Shown here one piece after another: positions 1-7,742 of a DNA stretch of 50,102 bases. The stretch's first letter is position 1. Each line of letters starts with the position of its first letter. Under the pieces are notes generated by a model. That model had not been told where the DNA came from. It did no database searches and saw only the letters and a program-made list of their open reading frames with translations. The stretch is from DATESN01 sp035270785 (GTDB taxonomy: Bacteria; Bacillota; Clostridia; Lachnospirales; Lachnospiraceae): the NCBI GenBank assembly GCA_035270785.1, contig DATESN010000114.1, positions 1-50,102 on the forward strand. The letters run 5' to 3'. The translations under genes were made by a program, and so were the position numbers.

Positions 1-1121
1 CCTGTTACATATGCGCCAAATGGGACATTTAGTTGATTGTATGCTTCCTTCGTTACATCTGTGCCATAAATCCCAAGATATGCCTTATCTACACCATTTG
101 ATAATCCTGCAATGGTGTTTTTTAATTCACTAATTCCAACAGCAGATATCAAATTAAGTGTATCTTCATTATTATAAGTATTGGTAATTATTCCAATTAC
201 TTGACCACTTAAATTAACAATAATTCCACTTGTCTTCTGGCTGCCATAAATATCTGTTGTTATTAACTTGTAATTCATATCTATAAGCTCTATTGGATTA
301 CCCGTTGATGTGATCATTCCATAACAAATAGAGTTAGTATATCCTGCTGGACTTCCTACTGCGATAATAGGCGTTCCGACCATTTTTATGGTGTTCGAGC
401 TGCCAAGACCTGCAATGAAAATATTATCCAAAGTACTTTTTTCAAGTAATGATAAATCAATAGCAATAATGGCCATCTGGGTGCTAGGATCTATTTTTTT
501 CACTTTTCCTTCTGCTTGGCTATTATCACAAAAGGTCACCTGTATTGTTTGGGCATCTGCAATTGCTTGATTTTGAACTAAAACCAACAGCTCTTTTCCA
601 TTATCAGCAACAATTAATCCACTTGTCTGTCCTTTGCTTTCATAAGAATCATTAAACCAATCAATTTCTGATGTAACTCCTGTAACGGTAACCATGCTTT
701 TATTAGCCATTTTAGCTATTTCATAAAGTTTAATGTATAACGATCCATAGTCCTCTATTTCCAGACCTACCTTTTGAATCACATTCGTTACAGGCTCTTG
801 TTGGACATTTTCTTCTTCCGTCTTTTCATCATCTTGCAACATATCTTCTGGTAATGTTTCTTCTTCCACTGTTGGAAAGTCAACAATTTCTGGCGCTTCT
901 TCTGGATATAGCCAATTACTAAAAACAGGCTCCAATATTAAGAATGTAAGGCATGCAACCAAACCAAAAACTCCTGCCATAGAACCTGTAATAATGGTCC
1001 TTCGCAAAAGTTTCTTTTTGTTTATCGGTCGTTCTTTAATTCTTTCTTTCATAAACTCAAATTCATCATGTTTATTTTGAACTGGTTCATCAAAATCGTT
1101 ACTACCTTTATCATTATTCAT
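1..1121 (-). CDS. HtrA-like trypsin-fold protein, probably inactive, partial (C-terminus off window)
   Basis: The reading frame is open from the left window edge back to an ATG at 1121, preceded by AAGGT 7 bases upstream; an in-frame ATG at 1136 lacks a ribosome binding site. The 373 visible residues contain a charged N-terminus, one membrane segment (about 42-63), an acidic linker (70-105), a trypsin-like domain (about 125-310) and the start of a PDZ domain with the typical YLGI entry. This is the HtrA/DegP layout of a membrane-anchored, externally facing protein. However, the segments that should carry the triad read VQNQAI (usually TNxHV), DPSTQMAI (usually DxxxDIAV) and SQKTSG (usually GNSGG), so His, Asp and Ser all seem to be replaced. 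I infer a pseudoprotease, possibly a chaperone or sensor. It is divergent from mutS2. Confidence 0.8.
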   Translation of the reverse strand, partial: MNNDKGSNDFDEPVQNKHDEFEFMKERIKERPINKKKLLRRTIITGSMAGVFGLVACLTFLILEPVFSNWLYPEEAPEIVDFPTVEEETLPEDMLQDDEKTEEENVQQEPVTNVIQKVGLEIEDYGSLYIKLYEIAKMANKSMVTVTGVTSEIDWFNDSYESKGQTSGLIVADNGKELLVLVQNQAIADAQTIQVTFCDNSQAEGKVKKIDPSTQMAIIAIDLSLLEKSTLDNIFIAGLGSSNTIKMVGTPIIAVGSPAGYTNSICYGMITSTGNPIELIDMNYKLITTDIYGSQKTSGIIVNLSGQVIGIITNTYNNEDTLNLISAVGISELKNTIAGLSNGVDKAYLGIYGTDVTKEAYNQLNVPFGAYVT

Positions 1122-1218
1122 TTTATTTACCTTCATGGTTTTAAAGATTATGTTTTCTATTTAATTAGTATATCTAATATCCTCATTCTTGTAAAGAATT
1201 GTCGTTGAAAATTGTCTT

Positions 1219-1246
1219 GTGAATTCCACTTGTTCGTGGTATTCAC
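1219..1246. promoter_or_regulatory. Inverted repeat in the htrA-like/mutS2 intergenic region
   Basis: GTGAATTCCAC and GTGGTATTCAC form an 11-bp dyad with one mismatch around a 6-base loop. There is no U-run on either strand, so it looks more like an operator than a terminator. It sits just upstream of the mutS2 -10 element and between the two divergent genes. Confidence 0.4.
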
Positions 1247-1256
1247 AAAAAAAGTA

Positions 1257-1265
1257 TGATATAAT
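1257..1265 (+). promoter_or_regulatory. Extended -10 promoter element for mutS2
   Basis: TGATATAAT is a TGn-extended -10 with a perfect TATAAT at 1260-1265. It lies 35 bases upstream of the mutS2 start. No good -35 is visible, which an extended -10 can tolerate. Confidence 0.55.
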
Positions 1266-1300
1266 TTATCTAAATAACTTTTTAATAAATAGGGGATGCG

Positions 1301-3676
1301 ATGAACGAGAAAGTATTACGAATTTTAGAATTTAATAAAATAACAGATGCACTTACAGAGTTTGCATCAAGCGCCCCCGGGAAAGACTTATGTCTTGCTC
1401 TGACTCCATCTATTGATTTGTCAGAAATAACTCTTGCCCAACTTCAAACCGCTGATGCACTTACAAGATTATTCCAAAAAGGCTCCATTTCCTTTGGTGG
1501 CAATAAAAATATTTTATACTGTTTAAGATCTCTTGAAGTAAGCAGTGTTTTATCCCCTAGTGAATTATTAAAGGTCGCTGGTCTTTTAGAATGTGCTGGG
1601 AAGATTAAATCCTATGGACGAAATGAAAAGGATGATACACCAAATGATTCCCTTTATGAATACTTTAGCCTATTAGAACCCGTCACTGCCTTATCTATGG
1701 AGATCCGTCGATGTATTATATCAGAAGAAGAACTTGCTGATGATGCAAGTAGCACATTAAAACACATTAGAAAAAGTATTGTTACTACTAACGATAAGAT
1801 TCATACCCAGTTAATGGGGATGGTTAATTCTCATCGTACTTACCTTCAAGATGCAGTCATCACAATGCGAAATAATCGTTATTGTATTCCCGTTAAATCA
1901 GAATATAAGGGACAAGTTCCAGGTATGGTTCACGATCAATCTTCTACCGGCTCTACCTTTTTTATAGAGCCTGCTGCCATTGTTAATTTAAACAATCAAC
2001 TGAAGGAACTAGCTTTACAAGAACAAGCTGAAATTGAATGCATCTTAGCAATCCTTAGTGAAAAAACAGCTGAGTACATCGAAGAATTGAAAATTAATCA
2101 GGAAACATTAACCCTATTAGATTTTATATTTGCAAAGGCAAAGCTTGCAATGGAACAAAATGCCACGGCTCCCATCTTTAATGAGGAGCATCGCATTCAT
2201 ATTAGAAAAGCTCGTCACCCTTTACTGAATAAAAAGAATGTTGTTCCCATTGATATTAATCTTGGTATTCAATTTGATTTACTTATTGTTACTGGGCCAA
2301 ATACCGGCGGTAAAACAGTTTCTTTAAAGACCGTTGGCTTATTAACTTTAATGGGACAATCTGGCCTTCATATTCCAGCCCTTGATCGTTCTGAATTATC
2401 TATTTTTCATGAGGTGTACGCGGACATTGGTGATGAACAAAGCATTGAACAAAGTTTAAGTACTTTTTCTTCCCATATGACTAATATTGTTAGTCTACTA
2501 CAATCCGCCGATGAAAATTCCCTTTGTCTCTTTGATGAATTGGGTGCTGGAACTGATCCAACGGAAGGCGCTGCACTTGCCATTGCTATTTTAACTCATT
2601 TACATGATCGTGGTATTCGAACAATGGCTACTACCCACTACAGTGAATTAAAGGTGTTTGCCCTTTCTACTCCTTTTGTAGAAAATGCCTGCTGCGAATT
2701 TGATGTAGAAACTCTTCGTCCAACATATCGACTCCTAATTGGTATCCCTGGGAAAAGTAATGCCTTTGCCATTTCTTCAAAATTAGGACTTTCTGATGAA
2801 ATTATAGAAAAAGCAAAAGAGCAAATTAATGAAATGGATGTGAGTTTTGAAGATGTTATAACAAATCTTGAACAAAGTCGTGTAACAATAGAAAAAGAAC
2901 GGCAAGAAATAGAAACGTATAAAAAGGAAGTTAAATTATTAAAAGAACAAATAGAGCAAAAGCAAGAAAAGGTGGAGCAATCTCGCAATCGCATTATACG
3001 TGAAGCCAATGAACAAGCACGTGATATTTTGCAAGAAGCAAAAGATCTTGCCGATGAAACGATTCGTAACTTTCAAAAGACAGGCAAAGCCATCTCTATT
3101 CATGAGATGGAAAACTCCCGTCAGAAGGTGCGAAATAAAATTTCAGAAAAAAATGACAAACTTGCTATAAAATTAAATACCCCAACTCACAATATACTAA
3201 AACCTAGTCAACTTAAATTGGGGGATAACGTGAAAGTTATTTCTATGGGTCTAAAAGGAACTGTTAGTTCAATTCCTGATCAAAAGGGTAATCTTTTTGT
3301 TCAATGTGGAATTATTCGTTCTAAGATTCATATTTCAGATTTAGTTCTTTCTAACGATGCGCCTGGAGTAACAAACCCTTATTTAAAGAAAAGCTCTTCC
3401 GAACGAAGTAAATTATCAAAATCTTCCACGATTTCCATGGAGATTAATTTACTAGGCAGAACCGTGGACGAGGCAATTTCTGAACTTGATAAATATTTGG
3501 ATGATGCCTATTTATCTCATCTTCCTAGTGTTCGTATTGTCCATGGTAAGGGAACAGGAGCACTACGAAGTGCAGTACAAAGTCATTTGAAAAAAACAAC
3601 TTATATCAAGTCTTTTCGTATTGGAGAGTTTGGAGAAGGTGACGCAGGTGTCACAATAGCAGAATTTAAATCATAG
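1301..3676 (+). CDS. mutS2: MutS2 family ATPase/nuclease
   Basis: This 791-residue protein has the full MutS2 architecture: N-terminal core/lever region, ABC-type ATPase with Walker A GPNTGGKT near residue 332 and a Walker B/signature region (LFDELGAGTDP), a long Glu/Lys-rich coiled coil (about 510-640) and a C-terminal Smr domain with HGKGTGALR. MutS2 lacks the mismatch-recognition domain of MutS. In the family it is linked to suppression of recombination and to splitting collided ribosomes. The Smr LDLRG motif reads INLLG here, so nuclease activity may be altered. Start: ATG after AGGGGATGCG. A terminator follows directly. Confidence 0.95.
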   Translation: MNEKVLRILEFNKITDALTEFASSAPGKDLCLALTPSIDLSEITLAQLQTADALTRLFQKGSISFGGNKNILYCLRSLEVSSVLSPSELLKVAGLLECAGKIKSYGRNEKDDTPNDSLYEYFSLLEPVTALSMEIRRCIISEEELADDASSTLKHIRKSIVTTNDKIHTQLMGMVNSHRTYLQDAVITMRNNRYCIPVKSEYKGQVPGMVHDQSSTGSTFFIEPAAIVNLNNQLKELALQEQAEIECILAILSEKTAEYIEELKINQETLTLLDFIFAKAKLAMEQNATAPIFNEEHRIHIRKARHPLLNKKNVVPIDINLGIQFDLLIVTGPNTGGKTVSLKTVGLLTLMGQSGLHIPALDRSELSIFHEVYADIGDEQSIEQSLSTFSSHMTNIVSLLQSADENSLCLFDELGAGTDPTEGAALAIAILTHLHDRGIRTMATTHYSELKVFALSTPFVENACCEFDVETLRPTYRLLIGIPGKSNAFAISSKLGLSDEIIEKAKEQINEMDVSFEDVITNLEQSRVTIEKERQEIETYKKEVKLLKEQIEQKQEKVEQSRNRIIREANEQARDILQEAKDLADETIRNFQKTGKAISIHEMENSRQKVRNKISEKNDKLAIKLNTPTHNILKPSQLKLGDNVKVISMGLKGTVSSIPDQKGNLFVQCGIIRSKIHISDLVLSNDAPGVTNPYLKKSSSERSKLSKSSTISMEINLLGRTVDEAISELDKYLDDAYLSHLPSVRIVHGKGTGALRSAVQSHLKKTTYIKSFRIGEFGEGDAGVTIAEFKS

Positions 3677-3678
3677 GT

Positions 3679-3700
3679 AGTTGCAAAAGGCAACTTTTTT
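3679..3700 (+). terminator. Intrinsic terminator after mutS2
   Basis: AGTTGC and GCAACT form a short stem with a 5-base loop, followed by five further T residues. It lies between the mutS2 stop and the response-regulator ribosome binding site, so some read-through into the two-component genes is possible. Confidence 0.65.
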
Positions 3701-3714
3701 GAAGGGAGAACGAT

Positions 3715-4413
3715 ATGGTAAGTAAACAAAAAGTTCTAATCGTAGATGACGACAATAACATTGCTGAGCTTATTTCATTATATCTAACGAAAGAATGTTT
3801 CGAAACATTCATTGTAAATGACGGGGAAGCTGCTATTGAAGCAGTGGATAGTTTTTCTCCAAATCTAATTTTATTAGATCTTATGCTTCCAGGTATTGAT
3901 GGATATCAAGTGTGTCGGGAAGTACGTGCCAAATACCCAACCCCTATTATTATGCTCTCTGCAAAAGGTGAAATTTTTGATAAAGTACTTGGTCTTGAAC
4001 TAGGCGCAGATGATTATATGGAAAAACCTTTTGATACTAAAGAATTAGTTGCACGAGTAAAGGCTGTTTTACGACGATATAAACAAGTTGCTGCAATCCC
4101 TGAAGAAATTGGTATAAAACGAGTAGAATATACCGATCTTGTTATCAATCAGACTAATTATTCCGTTGTCTACATGGGACAAAATGTAGATATGCCCCCG
4201 AAGGAATTAGAACTTCTTTACTTTTTATCTTCTTCTCCAAATCATGTGTTTACAAGGGAACAATTGTTGGATCATATCTGGGGTTATGAGTATATTGGTG
4301 ATACCAGAACTGTTGATGTGCATATTAAGAGGCTTCGAGAAAAGATAAAAGATCATTCTAATTGGAAGATATCAACTATCTGGGGAATCGGATATAAATT
4401 CGAGGTAAGATAA
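3715..4413 (+). CDS. OmpR/PhoB-family response regulator
   Basis: The 232 residues comprise a receiver domain with the acidic pocket DDD (11-13), phospho-acceptor Asp55 in LLDLMLPG, and Lys in the MEKPF motif, followed by a winged-helix DNA-binding domain (about 130-230) ending in TIWGIGYKFE. It is a cytoplasmic transcription factor controlled by phosphorylation. The start ATG follows GAAGGGAG. Its stop overlaps the start of the histidine kinase gene (TAATG), so the two are translationally coupled and almost certainly partners. The regulon cannot be read from the sequence. Confidence 0.93.
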   Translation: MVSKQKVLIVDDDNNIAELISLYLTKECFETFIVNDGEAAIEAVDSFSPNLILLDLMLPGIDGYQVCREVRAKYPTPIIMLSAKGEIFDKVLGLELGADDYMEKPFDTKELVARVKAVLRRYKQVAAIPEEIGIKRVEYTDLVINQTNYSVVYMGQNVDMPPKELELLYFLSSSPNHVFTREQLLDHIWGYEYIGDTRTVDVHIKRLREKIKDHSNWKISTIWGIGYKFEVR

Positions 4414-5837
4414 TGAAACGTACCCTATATTTTAAGTTTTTACTAGCATATCTTATTTTTGCCTTTTTTGGTTTTTTGGTCATTGCAACTTTTGTATCTA
4501 GTATGACGCTAGAACATTTAAAAAGGGAAAAAGCGAAAGCTCTTTATCGAGAGGCAATCTTAATCTCTAGTTCCTATGCTTCTGATTTATACAATAATAC
4601 TATTTCCTTGGATACTGCAAAAACCCAAATTGATGCTCTTGATACTTACCTTTCCGCATCCATTTGGATTATTAATCCATCTGGACGCATTATTTTAGAT
4701 TCTAGTTCTAACCTTGATGTGGATAATACGGTAATGGTTAAAAACTTTGATCCCACCATTACTGCAAAATCTTACTATACCGTTGGCGACTTTTTTGGTG
4801 TTTTCCATAAGGAAATGCTTAGTGTGTTTGCTCCCATTACATCTGATTTTAAAGTAAAAGGATATGTTGTCATTCATGCTCCTATGAGTACGATCCAAGC
4901 TTCCTGTGATAGCTTGTTAAATATCTCCTATATCACACTGGTTATATTATTTTTATTATCACTCATTATCTTAATCTTTTTTACAGAAATGGTATATCTA
5001 CCATTACGTAAAATAACTGCCGCAACGGAACAATACGCAACTGGAAACTTTCGATATCAATTACAAGTAGATAGTGAGGATGAAATAGGTTATCTTGCCG
5101 CTTCCCTCTCTTATATGGCCGATGAACTATCCCGGGGGGAAGATGACCAAAAGAAACTAGTTGCCAATATCTCCCATGACTTTCGTTCTCCACTTACTTC
5201 TATTAAGGGATACTTAGAAGCAATGCTAGATGGCACCATTCCAGAAGATATGCATGAGAAATACATAGGAATTGTATTAAATGAAACAGTTCGTCTAACA
5301 AAGCTAACCAATAGTTTGTTAACCCTGAATAACTTAAATACAAAAGGTATTTTATTAGAAAAAATCGTTTTTGATATTAATCCTGTTATTAAAAACACTG
5401 CTGCTTCCTTTGAAGGAACCTGTAAAAAAAAGATGATTGCCATTGAATTGGTATTAACCGGTAATAGCATGTTGGTAAATGCTGATATTCTTAAAATTCA
5501 GCAAGTGCTTTATAATTTATTAGATAATGCCATTAAGTTTTCCCATCGGGAATCCATCATTAAAATCGAAACTAATATTAAGCATAATAAGGTCTTTCTC
5601 TCCGTAAAAGATAGTGGAATTGGTATTCCAAAAGACAGCCTTAAGCAAATTTGGGATCGTTTTTATAAATCCGATTTGTCCAGAGGTAAGGATAAAAAAG
5701 GGACTGGTTTAGGTCTTTCCATAACAAAAGAGATCATTAAAGCCCATGGAGAACATATAAATGTGATTAGCACCGAAGGTGTTGGAAGCGAATTCATTTT
5801 TTCTCTCCCTCGAATAGATGACGGTGATGATGATTAA
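4413..5837 (+). CDS. Sensor histidine kinase with HAMP domain
   Basis: The 474-residue membrane kinase has a first transmembrane segment (about 8-31), an extracytoplasmic sensor region (about 32-167), a second transmembrane segment (168-191), HAMP, a HisKA domain with His255 in NISHDFRSPL, and an HATPase domain with N-box (NLLDNAIKF), GIGIP and GTGLGLSI. All kinase motifs are intact. Its ATG overlaps the response-regulator stop, which makes that regulator the likely partner. The signal sensed is unknown. The next gene unit is under a B12 riboswitch and appears to be separate. Confidence 0.93.
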   Translation: MKRTLYFKFLLAYLIFAFFGFLVIATFVSSMTLEHLKREKAKALYREAILISSSYASDLYNNTISLDTAKTQIDALDTYLSASIWIINPSGRIILDSSSNLDVDNTVMVKNFDPTITAKSYYTVGDFFGVFHKEMLSVFAPITSDFKVKGYVVIHAPMSTIQASCDSLLNISYITLVILFLLSLIILIFFTEMVYLPLRKITAATEQYATGNFRYQLQVDSEDEIGYLAASLSYMADELSRGEDDQKKLVANISHDFRSPLTSIKGYLEAMLDGTIPEDMHEKYIGIVLNETVRLTKLTNSLLTLNNLNTKGILLEKIVFDINPVIKNTAASFEGTCKKKMIAIELVLTGNSMLVNADILKIQQVLYNLLDNAIKFSHRESIIKIETNIKHNKVFLSVKDSGIGIPKDSLKQIWDRFYKSDLSRGKDKKGTGLGLSITKEIIKAHGEHINVISTEGVGSEFIFSLPRIDDGDDD

Positions 5838-5844
5838 AAATATC

Positions 5845-5873
5845 TTGTAATATATTTTATGTTATGTTAAACT
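5845..5873 (+). promoter_or_regulatory. Candidate promoter of the cobalamin operon
   Basis: TTGTAA (5845-5850), a 17-base spacer and TAAACT (5868-5873) precede the riboswitch. The boxes are imperfect and the match is by eye. Confidence 0.35.
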
Positions 5874-5875
5874 TC

Positions 5876-6100
5876 ACACGAACGGATATTAGGTGCCAAT
5901 GATAGCAATTCTATGATACTTTGCTATGCCTTGGTGAAAAGGGAAACAGGTGTAATTCCTGTACGATCTCGTCGCTGTAAAAGAGGAGTCTTTATCTTAG
6001 CTTAAATGCAAACCACTGGATTTGATCTGGGAAGGTAGATAATCATAATGACATATTGTCATTTAGACTATGAATCTTAAGTCAGAAGACCTGCCTATTA
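5876..6100 (+). promoter_or_regulatory. Cobalamin (B12) riboswitch
   Basis: The conserved blocks occur in order: GGTGCC near 5892, TTGGTGAAAAGGGAA with AGGTGTAATTCCTG (the B12-box region) around 5932-5961, CGCTGTAA near 5973, CCACTG near 6013, GGGAAGG near 6029, and GTCAGAAGACCTGCCT at 6081-6096. This is the class I AdoCbl riboswitch pattern. It precedes a transcobalamin-like gene and an ECF S-component gene, and a terminator hairpin follows. B12 binding is expected to switch the unit off. Confidence 0.95.
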
Positions 6101-6128
6101 TTTGTACGATTAACCACGAGGAATTGGT

Positions 6129-6189
6129 TGAGTACTAAAATATGCTTAGTCTCACCATGTCCTTTTGCTAGATAGCAAAGGACTTTTTT
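6129..6189 (+). terminator. Riboswitch expression platform: hairpin plus intrinsic terminator
   Basis: A first hairpin pairs TGAGTACTAA with TTAGTCTCA (6129-6154, one bulge). A strong terminator pairs GTCCTTTTGCTA with TAGCAAAGGAC (6159-6183), followed by six T residues. It ends about 35 bases before the first start codon, the place for B12-dependent transcription termination. Confidence 0.8.
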
Positions 6190-6224
6190 ATGCGGTTTTA
6201 AACCGTAATAGGAGGAGAAAAAAA

Positions 6225-6632
6225 ATGGAAAACAAAAAAGGTTCTAAAAAATTGATCATCGCAGCTGTGGCTCTTGTAGCAATCGCTGCCATCTTTGCAA
6301 TTGTCTATTTCAACTTTATTCCAAAAGGCAATAACTTTGACAAAACAATTACTGTAGAGGTTGTTTATGGGGATGCAAGTAGTGAAGAATTTATAATTGA
6401 GACAAATGAAGAATTTTTACGAAATGCATTGGAACAAGAAAATCTTGTAAAAGGAGACGAATCAGAATATGGTCTTTATATAAAAGAAGTGAATGGTGTT
6501 TCCGCAGATTATAATACCGATGGTGCATATTGGGGTTTATCAAAAGATGGTGAATATTTAATGACAGGAGTTGATACAACAGCAATTGCAGATGGTGAAC
6601 ATTATGAAATCACTTATACCGTTGGAAACTAA
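6225..6632 (+). CDS. DUF4430 transcobalamin-like membrane-anchored protein
   Basis: The ATG at 6225, with GGAGGAG 7 bases upstream, gives 135 residues; an upstream in-frame ATG at 6165 lies inside the terminator and was rejected. The protein has a short basic N-terminus, one membrane segment (about 8-30) and an extracellular domain with VEVVYGDASSEEFII, YGLYIKEVNGV and YWGLSKDGEYL, typical of DUF4430. That family resembles the C-terminal domain of transcobalamin/intrinsic factor. Together with the B12 riboswitch and the following ECF S-component, the best inference is a surface cobalamin-capture protein. No binding data exist here. Confidence 0.82.
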   Translation: MENKKGSKKLIIAAVALVAIAAIFAIVYFNFIPKGNNFDKTITVEVVYGDASSEEFIIETNEEFLRNALEQENLVKGDESEYGLYIKEVNGVSADYNTDGAYWGLSKDGEYLMTGVDTTAIADGEHYEITYTVGN

Positions 6633-6682
6633 TGAATTTAGGATATAATCCTATTTCATTCATTGAACTATAGGAGCTGTTT

Positions 6683-7213
6683 ATGGCTAAAAAAACGCAG
6701 ATACATGACACTTTTAAATTATCCATATTAGATATTGCTCTTATTGGGGTTATGGTAGCAACAATTGAAGTCGGTAAAATTGCTTTGTCTTTTTTACCAA
6801 ATATTGAATTAGTATCCTTATTAATCATTCTTTATACCCTTTTCTTTGGTAAGAAAGTATTATATGCTATCTTTACTTTTGTTTTGATAGAAGGTTGTCT
6901 TTATGGCTTTGGGGTTTGGTGGATTATGTATCTTTACATCTGGCCATTGCTCGCCCTCATTACTTACCAGTTTCGTCATCAAAGATCTGTCTTCCTATTT
7001 TCTATTATTTCAGGAACATTTGGATTATTCTTTGGTGCTTTATGTTCTATCCCTTATTTCTTTATTGGAGGGATATCCATGGCCTTTTCTTATTGGGTGT
7101 CGGGGTTATTATTTGATGTAATTCATTGTATTGGTAATACTGTGGTATGTCTCACTCTCTTTGTTCCCTTAAGAACTGTTTTAAAAAAAGTTACCTATTC
7201 GTTACCACAATAA
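6683..7213 (+). CDS. ECF transporter S component, probably for cobalamin
   Basis: The 176 residues are mostly hydrophobic with about five to six transmembrane helices, the usual size for an ECF substrate-binding subunit. No ATPase or T-component gene is adjacent, so it would use the shared ECF module encoded elsewhere (group II organisation). The gene lies 50 bases downstream of the DUF4430 gene, with AGGAGC before the ATG, inside the B12-riboswitch unit. Cobalamin is therefore the likely substrate (inference from regulation). Other corrinoids or cobinamide are possible. Confidence 0.8.
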   Translation: MAKKTQIHDTFKLSILDIALIGVMVATIEVGKIALSFLPNIELVSLLIILYTLFFGKKVLYAIFTFVLIEGCLYGFGVWWIMYLYIWPLLALITYQFRHQRSVFLFSIISGTFGLFFGALCSIPYFFIGGISMAFSYWVSGLLFDVIHCIGNTVVCLTLFVPLRTVLKKVTYSLPQ

Positions 7214-7252
7214 AAAACAGCGCCCTGGCAATGAAGCTAGGGTGCTGTTTTT
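7213..7252. terminator. Bidirectional terminator between the ECF S-component gene and trmL
   Basis: AAAAACAGCGCCCT and AGGGTGCTGTTTTT pair imperfectly, giving a stem with A-run and T-run flanks usable from both strands. It separates convergent genes and touches the trmL stop codon. Confidence 0.85.
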
Positions 7253-7742
7253 ATTTCCAATGAAGGTTATGAAGCTCACCTTCTCTTTTCATATGGGAAA
7301 ATTCATTTTGTCGCAATGCTTCGTATAAAACAATACTTACAGAATTGGACAAATTCAACGAACGAATTTGATCCAGCATTGGTATGCGAATACATGTTTC
7401 TTCATAATCAATAAGTATTTCCTCTGGAATTCCAGCGCTTTCTTTTCCAAACATAATATACTCATCTGGTCCATAGCTTACTTCTGTATAAACATTTTTA
7501 GCTTTTGTGGTAGCCATGAAAATCTTTGCAGCTGGATTCTTTTCTAGAAATTCTTCAAAATTAATGTATCTTGTCACGTCTAGATGTTCCCAATAGTCCA
7601 TACCTGCTCTTTTAATTTCTTTTTCATTTAAGCGAAACCCTAAAGGTTCTATTAAATGTAGTCTTGTATTCGTTGCCACGCAGGTTCGACCAATATTTCC
7701 TGTATTGGCTGGGATCTCAGGCTGAAAAAGTATAACGTTCAT
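7251..7742 (-). CDS. trmL: tRNA (cytidine/uridine-34 2'-O)-methyltransferase TrmL
   Basis: This 163-residue SPOUT-class methyltransferase has the family landmarks: N-terminal MNVILFQPEIPANTGNIGRTC, central EYIMFGKESAGIPEE, and C-terminal IRIPM with LNLSNSVSIVLYEALRQ, which form the trefoil-knot SAM site. TrmL methylates the wobble ribose of tRNA-Leu isoacceptors. Length matches the family. Its ATG overlaps the aminotransferase stop (TAATG), so it is the last gene of that operon. A bidirectional terminator follows. Confidence 0.93.
   Translation of the reverse strand: MNVILFQPEIPANTGNIGRTCVATNTRLHLIEPLGFRLNEKEIKRAGMDYWEHLDVTRYINFEEFLEKNPAAKIFMATTKAKNVYTEVSYGPDEYIMFGKESAGIPEEILIDYEETCIRIPMLDQIRSLNLSNSVSIVLYEALRQNEFSHMKREGELHNLHWK

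Noticed and set aside
2638..3009. 123-codon frame antisense to mutS2
   Set aside because: Its Cys/Ser-rich translation mirrors the Glu/Lys-rich coiled coil of mutS2; a typical shadow.
6165..6224. Longer start for the DUF4430 gene
   Set aside because: The first ATG lies within the riboswitch terminator, and the ATG at 6225 has a strong GGAGGAG.
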